Assembly (NCBI RefSeq): GCF_018309085.1
Contig: NZ_CP070502.1
Location: forward strand, 3,653,001-3,717,000
Length of the DNA stretch: 64,000 bases
Direction: 5' to 3'
From: Sporosarcina sp. Marseille-Q4063
Lineage (GTDB): Bacteria; Bacillota; Bacilli; Bacillales_A; Planococcaceae
The notes under the pieces were generated by a model, which was not told where the DNA came from, searched no databases, and saw only the letters and a program-made list of their open reading frames with translations. Positions 16,415 through 25,466 of this stretch are shown here, one piece after another. A program made the translations under genes and the position numbers. Position 1 is the first letter of the stretch. Each line of letters starts with the position of its first letter.

Positions 16415-18995
16415 ACAACCATTATGGCTACTCCTCTTCATTCCAATATGGCTTTATATCATCTTTACATGGCGGTCATCTAACCAGAGAATAAAAAGTC
16501 GCAGTACGATTTTGTTTGTACTGCGCGGCATTGCTGTTGCCTTACTTATCTTTGCTTTAACATCACCTTATTTGACGCTCCGAGTTACTGAAGAACAAGT
16601 ATTATTTGTCGTGGATCGTTCGGCTTCAATCGAAGAGGTGGGAACAGCGGCAGATTCTTGGATTTTGGAAAGTTTGAAGGGGAGAAAAGAAAATCATTCT
16701 GTTGGGATTTATTCTTTTGCGGAAAACTTCCGCACTGATGTGAAGCTCACGAACACGGATGTCGTCGTTCCAGTGATTGATCGGATGGAGAAAAATGAAG
16801 GTACGGATATTGCAAAAGCTATCGATTTATCTTCCGCTCTTGCAAATCGTAATTTAGCTACTCGCATCGTTTTGTTATCAGATGGGTTGGAGACAGCTGG
16901 ATCCATTGAAAAAATACTACCTAAATTTAAAGATAAGCGAACAGTAATTGATACGGTGTTGCTAGAACGTCCGGCTGGATCTGATGCATCGATTACTTCA
17001 TTTGAAACACCAAGGACTTCTTATGCCGGTGAACAACAATTACTCCGCGTGGAAATCGACGCTTCTGAACGAACTACTGGTACCTTACTGATTTATGAAA
17101 ATGATCAAATGATTAGCGAACAAGAAGTAAAACTCGAACAGGGAGGAAATTTGTTTTCAGTTCGAGGAGCTTCGAGTAATGATGGTTTATTGAAATATGA
17201 AGCAAAGTTAGTTGTTCCGGATGATAAAATATTGGAGAATAATCGCATGGTATCAATAACAATGATCGAAAGTTCTCCCCGCGTGCTTGTTGTAGAAACT
17301 GATCGGAACCCGTCGATTATTCCAACACTGCTTGATCAAGACGCGATGGACATTGAAACAATTAATGCGAAGCTGTTGCCGGAAACACTTTCTGGATATA
17401 TGGGTTATAGTGCAATTATTTTTGATAATGTCCCAGGTCATATTGTCGGCGAGAACCGAATGACAATTATCGAACAAGCGGTTAAAAATTTCGGAACAGG
17501 ATTCATGATGGTTGGCGGTGAAGAAAGCTTTGGACTCGGCGGTTATTTTAAATCACCAATTGAGCGGCTTCTTCCTGTCGAAATGGAAGTCAAAGGAAAA
17601 GAACAACTTCCTTCTCTTGGATTGATCATTGTTTTGGACCGGTCAGGCAGTATGTCAGGTTCAAAAATAGTTCTTGCGAGAGAAGCAGCCGCTCGTTCAG
17701 TCGAACTACTAAGGGATGACGATACTTTTGGTTTTATTGCCTTCGACGATCAGATTTGGAATATTATTCCGCTAGCGCCTTTAGGGGATAGGAATGAAGC
17801 GATTGAGAAAATACTATCAGTTTCAGCATTGGGCGGAACTGATATATATCCGGGAATGAAACAAGCCTATGATGATCTCACGAATTCCGAATTGCAGCGT
17901 AAGCATATAATTTTATTAACAGATGGACAATCAGAAATGCCGCCTGGTTATGAGAATGTCATTGCTGATGGAAAAGGCAATAATATTACAATGTCCACGG
18001 TTGCAATTGGGAGCGATGCGGACCGGAGATTGTTGGAAAGCCTTGCGGAAAGCGGTGGCGGAAGGTTCTATGATGTCATTGATGAATCGACTGTTCCAGC
18101 AATCCTATCACGGGAAACTTCCATGATGACCAGAACCTATATTGAAGACGATCCGTTTTACATGTCGCTCGGAGGTGTTGCCGAATGGAATGCATTGTTC
18201 TCAGAAGGGGTTCCGGAAATGAATGCCTATATCGCAACAACATTGAAAAATACGGCGACGCTGGTTGGAGAAAGTACTAAAGAAGATCCGATTTTATCTG
18301 AATGGATGTATGGTCTAGGAAGAACTGTTGCATTCACGTCAGATTCTACGGGGAAATGGACTGGGGACTTTGCAAAATGGGGAGGGTATGGCGACTTTTG
18401 GAATGCGGCCGTAGGAAGGCTTCTCCCGGCTTATGAAGACGTTCCGTACATTATCACTCATGAGCACGGAGGAACGTACACGGTGATGGACAGCTCGCGT
18501 AGCGCAGCGTTTCTTGACGTCGCAATCATTGATGAAAAAGGCGTCGAGGTACCCTATACATCTGAACCGTTGGCACCCGGAAAAATGCGCGTAACTGTCG
18601 ATGCGAATCCAGGACTTGTGTTCTTTGGTATAACGGATGATAAAGGCGGGTATTTTGAAGCTGGAATTTCTGTGCCTTACAATGAAGAATACAAAAGGAT
18701 TCCATCGAATGTTAAGTTGCTCGAAAAAATTGCCCACTCGACAGACGGGCTAATGCTAGAAGATCCAATAGATGCCTTTCGTAGCCACTCATATAAAAGC
18801 GGGGAAAAGAAATTGATTGCACAGGGACTTATTCTGGCAGCTATGATTTTCTTCTTTATCGACATTACTTTACGCCGGTTTGGATTTTTCAAAGGATTTG
18901 GGTCAAAACGGATTGCCGAAGAGCGTGTAATAGATTCGTCAACAACAGCAGAAGAAAGTTTTGCCGAGTTATTGAAAAACAAAAGAAAACGGTAA
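16398..18995 (+). CDS. Large VWA membrane protein with two MIDAS motifs and GATase1-like domain
   Basis: An 865-residue protein starting at GTG 16398, ten bases after GGAGGTG. Two N-terminal spans (about 9-24 and 36-60) are followed by a first VWA-like segment (VVDRSASIEE, MIDAS-type DRSAS at 73-77), a glutamine-amidotransferase-like segment (about 290-400, with GFMMVGGEESFGLGGY, no catalytic Cys seen), and a second complete VWA domain with DRSGSM at 414-419 and LTDGQSE further on. A C-terminal span (about 807-830) precedes a cytosolic tail. This domain order is known in membrane proteins of MoxR/Bat clusters. It is the last gene of the eight-gene unit; an inverted-repeat element follows at once. 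Ligand unknown. Confidence 0.85.
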   Translation: MDIRIEQPLWLLLFIPIWLYIIFTWRSSNQRIKSRSTILFVLRGIAVALLIFALTSPYLTLRVTEEQVLFVVDRSASIEEVGTAADSWILESLKGRKENHSVGIYSFAENFRTDVKLTNTDVVVPVIDRMEKNEGTDIAKAIDLSSALANRNLATRIVLLSDGLETAGSIEKILPKFKDKRTVIDTVLLERPAGSDASITSFETPRTSYAGEQQLLRVEIDASERTTGTLLIYENDQMISEQEVKLEQGGNLFSVRGASSNDGLLKYEAKLVVPDDKILENNRMVSITMIESSPRVLVVETDRNPSIIPTLLDQDAMDIETINAKLLPETLSGYMGYSAIIFDNVPGHIVGENRMTIIEQAVKNFGTGFMMVGGEESFGLGGYFKSPIERLLPVEMEVKGKEQLPSLGLIIVLDRSGSMSGSKIVLAREAAARSVELLRDDDTFGFIAFDDQIWNIIPLAPLGDRNEAIEKILSVSALGGTDIYPGMKQAYDDLTNSELQRKHIILLTDGQSEMPPGYENVIADGKGNNITMSTVAIGSDADRRLLESLAESGGGRFYDVIDESTVPAILSRETSMMTRTYIEDDPFYMSLGGVAEWNALFSEGVPEMNAYIATTLKNTATLVGESTKEDPILSEWMYGLGRTVAFTSDSTGKWTGDFAKWGGYGDFWNAAVGRLLPAYEDVPYIITHEHGGTYTVMDSSRSAAFLDVAIIDEKGVEVPYTSEPLAPGKMRVTVDANPGLVFFGITDDKGGYFEAGISVPYNEEYKRIPSNVKLLEKIAHSTDGLMLEDPIDAFRSHSYKSGEKKLIAQGLILAAMIFFFIDITLRRFGFFKGFGSKRIAEERVIDSSTTAEESFAELLKNKRKR

Positions 18996-18998
18996 AGA

Positions 18999-19118
18999 AC
19001 AAAAGCGCAAGGCGCCCGTTTAGCCCCGACAAGCGCTGGAGGACTTTAAAATAAAGGCGCTTTTTGCCTTTATCTTAAAGTCTGAAGCGACTCGAGGGGC
19101 TGGTGCCTGGAGCTAGAC
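18999..19118. repeat. Intergenic inverted-repeat element, copy 1
   Basis: Conserved arms (ACAAAAGCG...CAGCCCCGACA-like on the left, CGAGGGGCT...GGAGC on the right) flank a variable central hairpin GACTTTAAAATAAAGGC/GCCTTTATCTTAAAGTC. A second copy with the same arms but another central hairpin lies in reverse orientation at 42397-42516. It lies just after the stop of the VWA gene. Confidence 0.8.
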
Positions 19119-19127
19119 GTGAAATCT

Positions 19128-19167
19128 AAAAAACGTTAGACCCATCAATGGGCTAACGTTTTTTTAT
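19128..19167. terminator. Bidirectional terminator between convergent units
   Basis: Stem AAAAACGTTAG(A)CCC / GGG(C)TAACGTTTTT with T-runs on both strands serves the VWA operon from the left and the MFS gene from the right; it overlaps the end of the MFS gene. Confidence 0.9.
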
Positions 19168-20357
19168 CGTATCGGGTCAAGTAATTCCGAACTTCGCCTC
19201 GACCAAAAGAAGGCGATTGAGAAACAAATTAGCAAAATAACAGTCCCAATAATATATGGATAAATAATATTGATATCGAATAAAATACCTGCTAATGCGG
19301 GACCAATCATATTCCCTAAACTCATATATGCAGTGATCATTCCTGCCGCGAAACCTTGTTCATCGCCGGCTAATTTGGAAACCAGCGTATTAACAGCGGG
19401 GCGCAGTAATGCGGTTGCTGTGAAAAACACCATGGATACGATTAGAATCATTGAAAATGAATTAACAAATAATATCCAGAGCATCGCAACTGCTGAAATG
19501 ACAAGATTGACAAGGATGACACGCATTTCGCCATAACGTTTAAATAAAGGTCCAATGATAAACATTTGCGCAACTGTTCCAACGAAACCGCCGACTGTAA
19601 TGATGACGGCAATTTGCGATATTGTATACCCGTATTTATGGTCGACATATAAAGAAATCGTCGATTGAAAATTGGCAAGTCCGAAAGAGAAGACGAACAT
19701 GACGATGAACATGACGAAGTAGGGAGTTGCCGCTGAACGTTTTAATTGTTGAAAGATATTTTCGCGCCTGCGTTCAACGCCCGTTTCATGTGCAACGCTG
19801 GGTTTTGGATTTGGCAGTGCAAAAAATGAAATGATGGCAGCGATGATTGCTACTGATGCGCCGATGAAAAAAGGGAACTCTAGGCTAACCTTTGACAGGA
19901 ACCCGCCAATGCCGGGTCCAATCACGAATCCGAATGACATTGAAGCAGCTAGTAACCCCATTCCTCTTCCGCGTTTTTCAATGGTTGTTAAATCCGCAAC
20001 AAATGCCATAGTCGGCGGTAGAATGAAAGCCGCTCCTAAACCTGAAAAGAACCTAGATACAAATAACATCCACAGATCAGTAGCCATCCCGAAAGTTAGC
20101 TGCGATATGCCATAGACGACCAAACCTACGATAATTGGATTTTTCCGCCCGTGTTTATCGGATAAATCGCCCGCTATTGGCGAAAATATAAATTGTGAAA
20201 ATGAAAACATTGCAATAAGAAATCCAAGAACTTGTCCCGCCACACCAAACGTTCCTAAGTACTCCGGCATAATTGGAATGATGAGACCGATTCCCGACAT
20301 TGTAACGAATGTATTAAACATAAGTATGTAAAGTGCAAAATTAGTTGATTTAGTCAT
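19164..20357 (-). CDS. MFS drug-efflux transporter, DHA1 type (Bmr/NorA-like)
   Basis: A 397-residue protein with about 12 spans. The loop 2-3 motif GDLSDKHGRKN, the helix 4 segment RFFSGLGAAFILPPTMAFVADLT and motif C in FVIGPGIGGFL mark a 12-TMS drug:H+ antiporter, closest by eye to the Bmr/NorA group. It reads opposite to the MoxR operon and converges on it over the shared terminator. The ribosome binding site before ATG 20357 is weak (GCTGGGATGATAGT). Possible substrates are hydrophobic cations or quinolones by family analogy only. It is separated from potABCD by the pot terminator. Confidence 0.85.
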   Translation of the reverse strand: MTKSTNFALYILMFNTFVTMSGIGLIIPIMPEYLGTFGVAGQVLGFLIAMFSFSQFIFSPIAGDLSDKHGRKNPIIVGLVVYGISQLTFGMATDLWMLFVSRFFSGLGAAFILPPTMAFVADLTTIEKRGRGMGLLAASMSFGFVIGPGIGGFLSKVSLEFPFFIGASVAIIAAIISFFALPNPKPSVAHETGVERRRENIFQQLKRSAATPYFVMFIVMFVFSFGLANFQSTISLYVDHKYGYTISQIAVIITVGGFVGTVAQMFIIGPLFKRYGEMRVILVNLVISAVAMLWILFVNSFSMILIVSMVFFTATALLRPAVNTLVSKLAGDEQGFAAGMITAYMSLGNMIGPALAGILFDINIIYPYIIGTVILLICFSIAFFWSRRSSELLDPIR

Positions 20358-20448
20358 ACTATCATCCCAGCTTTCTAAACTTTCAGGCTACAAAGTATCT
20401 TAACATATGTCCTGGCTGATTACACTTGCTAGAAACGAAAAGGGGTAA

Positions 20449-20480
20449 CAAAAACCCGCCCTAAGTAGCCAGGGCGGGGT
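20449..20480 (-). terminator. Terminator of the pot operon
   Basis: Read on the minus strand, CCCCGCCCTGG / CTTAGGGCGGG pairs around a short loop and is followed by TTTTTG. Confidence 0.9.
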
Positions 20481-20483
20481 AAT

Positions 20484-21557
20484 TCATTGCAATTCCATTT
20501 TCAAAGCAAGGAATAGCTCGTTGTAGGTGCCGAGCATTTCAAGTCCGAGATTTTTATAGACTTCAAGATGATCCCTGGCTTCTTCGTCAGGATAATATCT
20601 TTCATCTTCAATTACTTCTGGATCCATAAAATCCATCGCTGCCAAATTCGGTGTGGAGTATCCGACGTAATCAGCGTTTTGAGCAGCAATTTCCGCATCC
20701 AACATGAAGTTAATAAAGGCGTGAGCACCGTCGATGTTTTTCGCAGTTCTAGGAATGACCATATTATCAAACCATAAATTCGAACCTTCTTCGGGAACTG
20801 CATAGTCTATATCTTCATTATCCCACATCATATCCGCGGCTTGACCCGACCAAGTTAAAGCCACAGCAGCTTCGCCGTTCACCATTAATTGCGTTATTTC
20901 ATCGCCAATAATCGCTTTAATATTAGGTTTAAGCATTTTTAATTTATCGGAGGCTTCTTCCAACTCCGAAATATTCGTCGAGTTCAAGGAATAACCAAGT
21001 GCGTTTAATCCCATGCCGATTACTTCCCGGGCACTATCAACTAAAACAACTTCTTGTTCAAGCGACGGATCCCATAAATCTTCCCAGCTTTCAAATGTCT
21101 GTCCCTCGAGTACTTCTGGATTATAGGCAATGCCTAATGTTCCCCAAAAATATGGAACTGAAAATTTGTTATCAGGATCAAATGCTAAATCAAGAAAATA
21201 AGGATCGATATTTTTAAAATTAGGAAGTTTGGCTTTGTCGATTGGTAAAAGCAATCCCGATTCATTCATTTTTTCGATCGCATATTCTGAAGGGACAGCA
21301 ATATCATAAGTCGTTCCACCTTGTTCAATTTTGGTCATCATCGCTTCGTTCGAGTCAAATGTCTCATAAATGACTTTAATACCTGTTTCTTCTTCAAATT
21401 GCTTAAGTAAATCAGGATCCAAGTATTCTCCCCAATTAAAAACCGTAATTGAATTTTTACCGGATGTCCCACCCGTATTAGCCAGTTTCGCATTAATAAA
21501 CAATAGAATAGCCGACACAGCCAAAATTACGATTGATACGCGAATAATATCTTTCAT
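20484..21557 (-). CDS. potD: Spermidine/putrescine ABC transporter substrate-binding protein
   Basis: A 357-residue periplasmic-binding-type protein: hydrophobic N-terminal segment (8-22), then NSITVFNWGEYLDPDLLKQF, the PotD/PotF opening, with acidic and tryptophan residues of the polyamine pocket (ALTWSGQAADMMW, SNLWFDNMVIP). Unlike many Gram-positive binding proteins there is no lipobox cysteine after the hydrophobic segment, so it is probably held by an uncleaved anchor or secreted. It is the last gene of a minus-strand operon potA-potB-potC-potD and overlaps potC by four bases. A strong terminator follows. Assignment of the polyamine substrate rests on family resemblance. Confidence 0.9.
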   Translation of the reverse strand: MKDIIRVSIVILAVSAILLFINAKLANTGGTSGKNSITVFNWGEYLDPDLLKQFEEETGIKVIYETFDSNEAMMTKIEQGGTTYDIAVPSEYAIEKMNESGLLLPIDKAKLPNFKNIDPYFLDLAFDPDNKFSVPYFWGTLGIAYNPEVLEGQTFESWEDLWDPSLEQEVVLVDSAREVIGMGLNALGYSLNSTNISELEEASDKLKMLKPNIKAIIGDEITQLMVNGEAAVALTWSGQAADMMWDNEDIDYAVPEEGSNLWFDNMVIPRTAKNIDGAHAFINFMLDAEIAAQNADYVGYSTPNLAAMDFMDPEVIEDERYYPDEEARDHLEVYKNLGLEMLGTYNELFLALKMELQ

Positions 21558-22354
21558 TTTCTCACCCCCGAAAATGGGTTTTTAGATTTTCGGTTAATGG
21601 CATAATACCCGAAGACGAGTAAAAGTGTCACGATAAATATTAAACCGGACAGGGCATTAATCGTTAATGTAATCCCGGCTCTAGCCATGGAGTAGATTTC
21701 AACTGAAAGCGTTGAAAAGCCGTTACCTGTAACGAAGAATGTCACAGCAAAATCATCAAGAGAATAGGTAAGGGCCAAGAAAAAACCTGCAAATATTCCT
21801 GGTTTTATAAAAGGAATAATCACCCGAGTCAATACATCGCGCCTAGAGGCACCAAGATCAATTGCCGCATCGATTAATGACGGACTCATTTCCTGCAATT
21901 TCGGCAACACCATAATGACAACTATTGGTATACTAAAAGCGATATGCGAGATTAATACCGATGCGAAACCAAGCTTTACACCCACTAAGGTAAATAAAAT
22001 TAAGAAAGATGCCCCGATAATCACGTCAGGACTAACGATCAGGATGTTATTCATAGAAAGAATCGCGTTTCTCAAAGCCTTTTTCCGAATGAACGTAATC
22101 GTGACGGCACCTAGAACGCCTATGGTTGTAGAAACGAGTGCCGATAACAATGCGACGACAATTGTGTTAATCAAAATCATGATAAGGCGGGGGTCCTCGA
22201 AAACTGCAGCGTAATGTTCAAATGTAAAAGATTCAAAGCCAGACATCGTTCCACCAGAGTTAAAAGAATAATATAGTAGGTAAAAGATTGGCGTATACAA
22301 AATAATGAACACAAACGCTAAATATATTTTAGGTAATTTACTTAATTTTCCCAC
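21554..22354 (-). CDS. potC: Polyamine ABC transporter permease
   Basis: A 266-residue permease with six spans and the cytosolic EAA-type loop DAAIDLGASRRDVLTRVIIPFIKPGI, which docks onto the ATPase. I place the start at GTG 22354, nine bases after AAAGGGGGC; a GTG 27 bases upstream has no ribosome binding site. With this start it overlaps potB by 17 bases and potD by four. PotC pairs with PotB to form the import channel for spermidine/putrescine. All neighbours are the other pot genes in the usual order. Confidence 0.9.
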   Translation of the reverse strand: MGKLSKLPKIYLAFVFIILYTPIFYLLYYSFNSGGTMSGFESFTFEHYAAVFEDPRLIMILINTIVVALLSALVSTTIGVLGAVTITFIRKKALRNAILSMNNILIVSPDVIIGASFLILFTLVGVKLGFASVLISHIAFSIPIVVIMVLPKLQEMSPSLIDAAIDLGASRRDVLTRVIIPFIKPGIFAGFFLALTYSLDDFAVTFFVTGNGFSTLSVEIYSMARAGITLTINALSGLIFIVTLLLVFGYYAINRKSKNPFSGVRK

Positions 22355-23162
22355 TGCCGGCCGCCCCCTTTTCAGAACCACTTGTGAATAGCATGATTAT
22401 GAACATGAATAGAATAAGGAACACAGCAATCGTCGATCCCATCCCCCAATTTTGAGCGACAAGGAATTGCTGTTCGATAGCCGTACCTAATGTGATTACT
22501 TTATTCCCGGCGATGAGTCGCGTAATCATGAACAACGAAAGGGCAGGGATGAAAACAACTTGAATCCCTGATTTAACCCCGTTCATCGTTAACGGTAAGA
22601 TAACGCGTGAAAATGTCGTCCATGCGTTTGCACCAAGATCTTGCGCTGCATCAATCAATGCAGGGTTTAGCTTATCAAGCGAATTAAAAATCGGTAAAAT
22701 CATGAACGGGATGAATATATATACTGCTACGAAAACGAAGCTGAAATCAGTAAACAGAAGCTGATGTTGTCCGATTCCGACCATTTCAAGAAATGCGTTG
22801 ATCGGTCCATATAGACCGAAAAGTCCGATGAAAGCATATGTTTTCAAGAGTAAATTGATCCAAGAAGGAATAATAATTAACAACAGCCAAAGTTGCTTAT
22901 GCTTCGTTTTTGTTAAAAAGTACGCTGTCGGATATGCAAATAGTAATGAGAAAAATGTGATGAGAAATGCATACCAAAATGAGTTTACAATTAGTTTGAA
23001 GTAAATTGATGTGAAAAAGTTTTGATAGTTTACTATTGTGAAATCACCGGATAAATCGAAAAAAGAATAGTAAACGATAAGTGCAATCGGCGCAACAACG
23101 AATAGAATAATCCAAGCCGCATAAGGAACAAACGACAAAAAACGGGTAGGCTTAGCGTTCAT
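22338..23162 (-). CDS. potB: Polyamine ABC transporter permease
   Basis: A 274-residue permease with six spans and an EAA loop ([25 protein letters not shown]). The ATG at 23162 (MNAKPTRFL) follows GGAGG by eight bases; longer in-frame starts reach into potA and are rejected. It overlaps potA by 11 bases. It forms the membrane channel with PotC. The cytosolic N-terminus and the first span [24 protein letters not shown] are typical of PotB. Confidence 0.9.
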   Translation of the reverse strand: MNAKPTRFLSFVPYAAWIILFVVAPIALIVYYSFFDLSGDFTIVNYQNFFTSIYFKLIVNSFWYAFLITFFSLLFAYPTAYFLTKTKHKQLWLLLIIIPSWINLLLKTYAFIGLFGLYGPINAFLEMVGIGQHQLLFTDFSFVFVAVYIFIPFMILPIFNSLDKLNPALIDAAQDLGANAWTTFSRVILPLTMNGVKSGIQVVFIPALSLFMITRLIAGNKVITLGTAIEQQFLVAQNWGMGSTIAVFLILFMFIIMLFTSGSEKGAAGSGKIK

Positions 23163-24258
23163 TGTCTGACCCTCCATAAGATTCGAGTCTTGCGTCAAAC
23201 TCCTCTTCTGTTTCATTCAAACGCATGACGTGAATGTTTTCTGGTACGAAATCTAGCCCGACAGAACTTCCGACTTCAGCTTTTTTAGTTGAGTGAACAA
23301 GCCATTCGTTGCCATCTTTATCGTATGTGGATAATTCATAATGGACGCCCCGGAATAATTGCGTGTCTACAGTGACAGTTAATTTACCTTTTTCAACAGT
23401 CGTTAACACAAGGTCTTCCGGTCGAATAACGATATCGACATTTTCGTTCGGATTAAGTCCAGCATCAACACATTCGAATTTTTTGCCGGTAAATTCAACT
23501 GTGAAATCCTCAATCATGATCCCGGGAACTATGTTAGATTCTCCAATGAAATCGGCAACGAAACGATTTATCGGTTCGTCATATATATCAAGTGGCGTGC
23601 CAGACTGTTGAATTTCTCCGTTATTTATTACGAAAATTTCATCTGACATCGCGAGTGCTTCTTCCTGATCATGGGTAACGAAAATAAATGTTTTACCCAA
23701 TCGTGTTTGTAAATCACGAAGCTCATATTGCATTTCGGATCTTAGTTTCAAATCAAGTGCTGATAATGGTTCATCCAATAATATGACTTCAGGGTCGTTG
23801 ACAATTGCACGTGCAATCGCAACTCGTTGTCGTTGCCCGCCCGACATCTCGGAAATTTCTCGATTTTCATAACCGTCTAAGTTTACAAAAGTGAGTGCTT
23901 CTTTGACTCGTTTTTTCATATCTTCTGTTTTCACTTTTTTTATTCTAAGACCAAATGCGATGTTTTCGAATACATTAAGATGTGGAAATAGCGCATAATC
24001 CTGAAAAACCGTGTTAACTTTACGTTCATTTGCAGGCACATCATTGATTTTTTTTCCGTTAAATAAAATAGTTCCCTCAGTCGGTTCTATGAATCCCGCA
24101 ATAAGGCGTAGAATGGTTGTTTTTCCGCAACCAGATGGACCAAGAAGCGTATAAAATTTACCGCGTTCTAGTTCAAATGAAACATTATTTAAAACTGTAG
24201 TATCTTCATCATATTTTTTTGTTACATTATCAAAGCGAATAATTGACTCGATTGACAT
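23152..24258 (-). CDS. potA: Polyamine ABC transporter ATP-binding protein
   Basis: A 368-residue ATPase of the MalK/PotA type. Walker A GPSGCGKT is at 40-47, Q-loop [10 protein letters not shown] from about 85, signature [10 protein letters not shown] from 138, Walker B VILLDEP at 158-164, and [14 protein letters not shown] carries the switch histidine. A C-terminal TOBE-type domain (about 240-350, DIVIRPEDL) completes the PotA length. The ATG at 24258 is preceded by AAGGGGGGATCGT; an upstream in-frame ATG adds 15 unrelated residues and was rejected. It is the first gene of the operon and has a good sigma-A promoter upstream. Confidence 0.93.
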   Translation of the reverse strand: MSIESIIRFDNVTKKYDEDTTVLNNVSFELERGKFYTLLGPSGCGKTTILRLIAGFIEPTEGTILFNGKKINDVPANERKVNTVFQDYALFPHLNVFENIAFGLRIKKVKTEDMKKRVKEALTFVNLDGYENREISEMSGGQRQRVAIARAIVNDPEVILLDEPLSALDLKLRSEMQYELRDLQTRLGKTFIFVTHDQEEALAMSDEIFVINNGEIQQSGTPLDIYDEPINRFVADFIGESNIVPGIMIEDFTVEFTGKKFECVDAGLNPNENVDIVIRPEDLVLTTVEKGKLTVTVDTQLFRGVHYELSTYDKDGNEWLVHSTKKAEVGSSVGLDFVPENIHVMRLNETEEEFDARLESYGGSDNER

Positions 24259-24317
24259 ACGATCCCCCCTTATTTTTCTAAATACGTTTTTTATAGAATG
24301 CAATCAAACATTTTTAA

Positions 24318-24345
24318 ATTATACGAAAAACAGCGTAGATTGCAA
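24318..24345 (-). promoter_or_regulatory. Sigma-A promoter of potABCD
   Basis: On the minus strand TTGCAA-N16-TATAAT, with the -10 at 24318-24323 and the -35 at 24340-24345, about 60 bases before the potA start. Confidence 0.7.
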
Positions 24346-24472
24346 GAACTTTTTTGGTGAAATAAAATTAAATTCAATTGTTATTGTCCCATACGTTCAT
24401 TCGATAGTACACAATTTCGACACAAGTTATTAAAAGTAGGTTTGGCATGGATTCCTATAGAATGTTTCGCAA

Positions 24473-24500
24473 TTGAATTTTTGACATTCCATGGTACAAT
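24473..24500 (+). promoter_or_regulatory. Sigma-A promoter of the Zn-ribbon gene
   Basis: TTGAAT-N16-TACAAT, 23 bases before the ATG at 24524. A TTGACA at 24481 is not correctly spaced to any -10. Confidence 0.6.
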
Positions 24501-24523
24501 ATAGCGGAAAAGGGGGCGAATCG

Positions 24524-24847
24524 ATGGGAAAGAAAAAGGTTTTTTATTTAGACCCTGATGATAGAAAATGGACGATGGAAGACCTCGGTTTAAGTTGGGA
24601 TGACTTAGAAGCTACCGATGAAAAAATGGAATCAATTGAAGGTGTATTCTTTGCCAATAACGGTAAAATTATTAGCCGTATGGAATTACCGAATCACTGC
24701 CCCGATTGTCTAGAAACATTGGCATATAATGATGAATTCGATTCGATTTATTGCGAGGCATGCGACGAATGGCGTGACAGTCCATGCACCGACCCAGCGT
24801 GTGAATATTGCGCAATTAGGCCTGAAAAACCCTCCGACTGTAATTAA
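24524..24847 (+). CDS. Cysteine-rich small protein with zinc-ribbon pattern
   Basis: A 107-residue acidic protein. ATG 24524 follows AAAAGGGGGCGAATCG; an in-frame ATG 33 bases upstream would overlap the -10 region and is rejected. Cysteines at 59, 62, 77 and 80 form a CPxC...CxxC zinc-ribbon pair, and further cysteines at 88, 93, 96 and 106 could bind a second metal. The N-terminal half (FYLDPDDRKWTMEDLGLSWDDLE) is acidic and rich in aromatic residues. I do not recognise a family. It lies next to ykuV, a thiol-disulfide protein, about 100 bases apart, but each seems to have its own signals. A redox or metal role is only a guess. Confidence 0.75.
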   Translation: MGKKKVFYLDPDDRKWTMEDLGLSWDDLEATDEKMESIEGVFFANNGKIISRMELPNHCPDCLETLAYNDEFDSIYCEACDEWRDSPCTDPACEYCAIRPEKPSDCN

Positions 24848-24942
24848 TGAAATATTCTTAGGTAACTCCTTCCAATGAGACAATGAATTAACATTATTCA
24901 TTCAACAAACAGTGGGGGATTTAAAACTTGAGGAGGATTTTG

Positions 24943-25395
24943 TTGAGATTACGTGAATTGATGCCAGATCTAGTTGGTGCAACAGCCTGGCTTAACGGCG
25001 ATACTTCAAAAGAAAAGCTCGTTGGCAACAAACCGACGCTTATTCACTTTTGGTCAATAAGTTGTTATATGTGTAAAGATGCGATGCCTGAGGTAAATCA
25101 ATTCCGCGACAAATATCAGGATGACTTGAACGTTGTTGCAGTTCATATCCCGCGTTCTGAAGCAGATTTAGATTTGGATCTTATTAAATCGAGTGCGGAA
25201 GCACATGATATAAAACAACCGATTTTTGTCGATAACGCACTGAAGTTGAGAAGTGCTTTTGGTAACAAGCAAGTACCCGCTTATTATGTTTTTGATAAAG
25301 ATGGGCAACTGCGCCATTTTCAAGCGGGCGGCAGTGGTATGAAGATGCTTGAAAAACGTGTTATCCGCGTGCTTGATGAAATGAAAAAGAATTAA
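24943..25395 (+). CDS. ykuV: Thioredoxin-like thiol-disulfide oxidoreductase YkuV
   Basis: A 150-residue cytosolic thioredoxin-fold protein. The active-site motif CYMC is at 41-44 (SISCYMCKDAMPE) and the cis-proline lies in VPAYYVF. No signal peptide is present, in contrast to ResA-like proteins. The TTG at 24943 is six bases after AGGAGG and gives MRLRELMPDLVG, which aligns with the beginning of B. subtilis YkuV; two upstream TTGs lie in or too near the ribosome binding site. YkuV reduces disulfides in B. subtilis and belongs to the antioxidant set next to the peroxiredoxin YkuU; no peroxiredoxin gene is present here. A terminator follows. Confidence 0.88.
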   Translation: MRLRELMPDLVGATAWLNGDTSKEKLVGNKPTLIHFWSISCYMCKDAMPEVNQFRDKYQDDLNVVAVHIPRSEADLDLDLIKSSAEAHDIKQPIFVDNALKLRSAFGNKQVPAYYVFDKDGQLRHFQAGGSGMKMLEKRVIRVLDEMKKN

Positions 25396-25422
25396 CAATC
25401 ACTTTACTTTTACAGACATTAT

Positions 25423-25463
25423 TACTCGTCAACTTAATTATTCACGTTGACGAGTATTTTTGT
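25423..25463 (+). terminator. Terminator after ykuV
   Basis: Perfect 11-bp stem TACTCGTCAAC / GTTGACGAGTA, followed by TTTTTG. Confidence 0.92.
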
Positions 25464-25466
25464 TCT

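Noticed and set aside
7137-18995. Phage defence island
   Set aside because: No nuclease, helicase, toxin or recognisable defence effector; MoxR and VWA proteins occur in ternary defence systems, but here partners are Bat-like membrane proteins and an ABC-2 exporter, which fit an envelope complex better.
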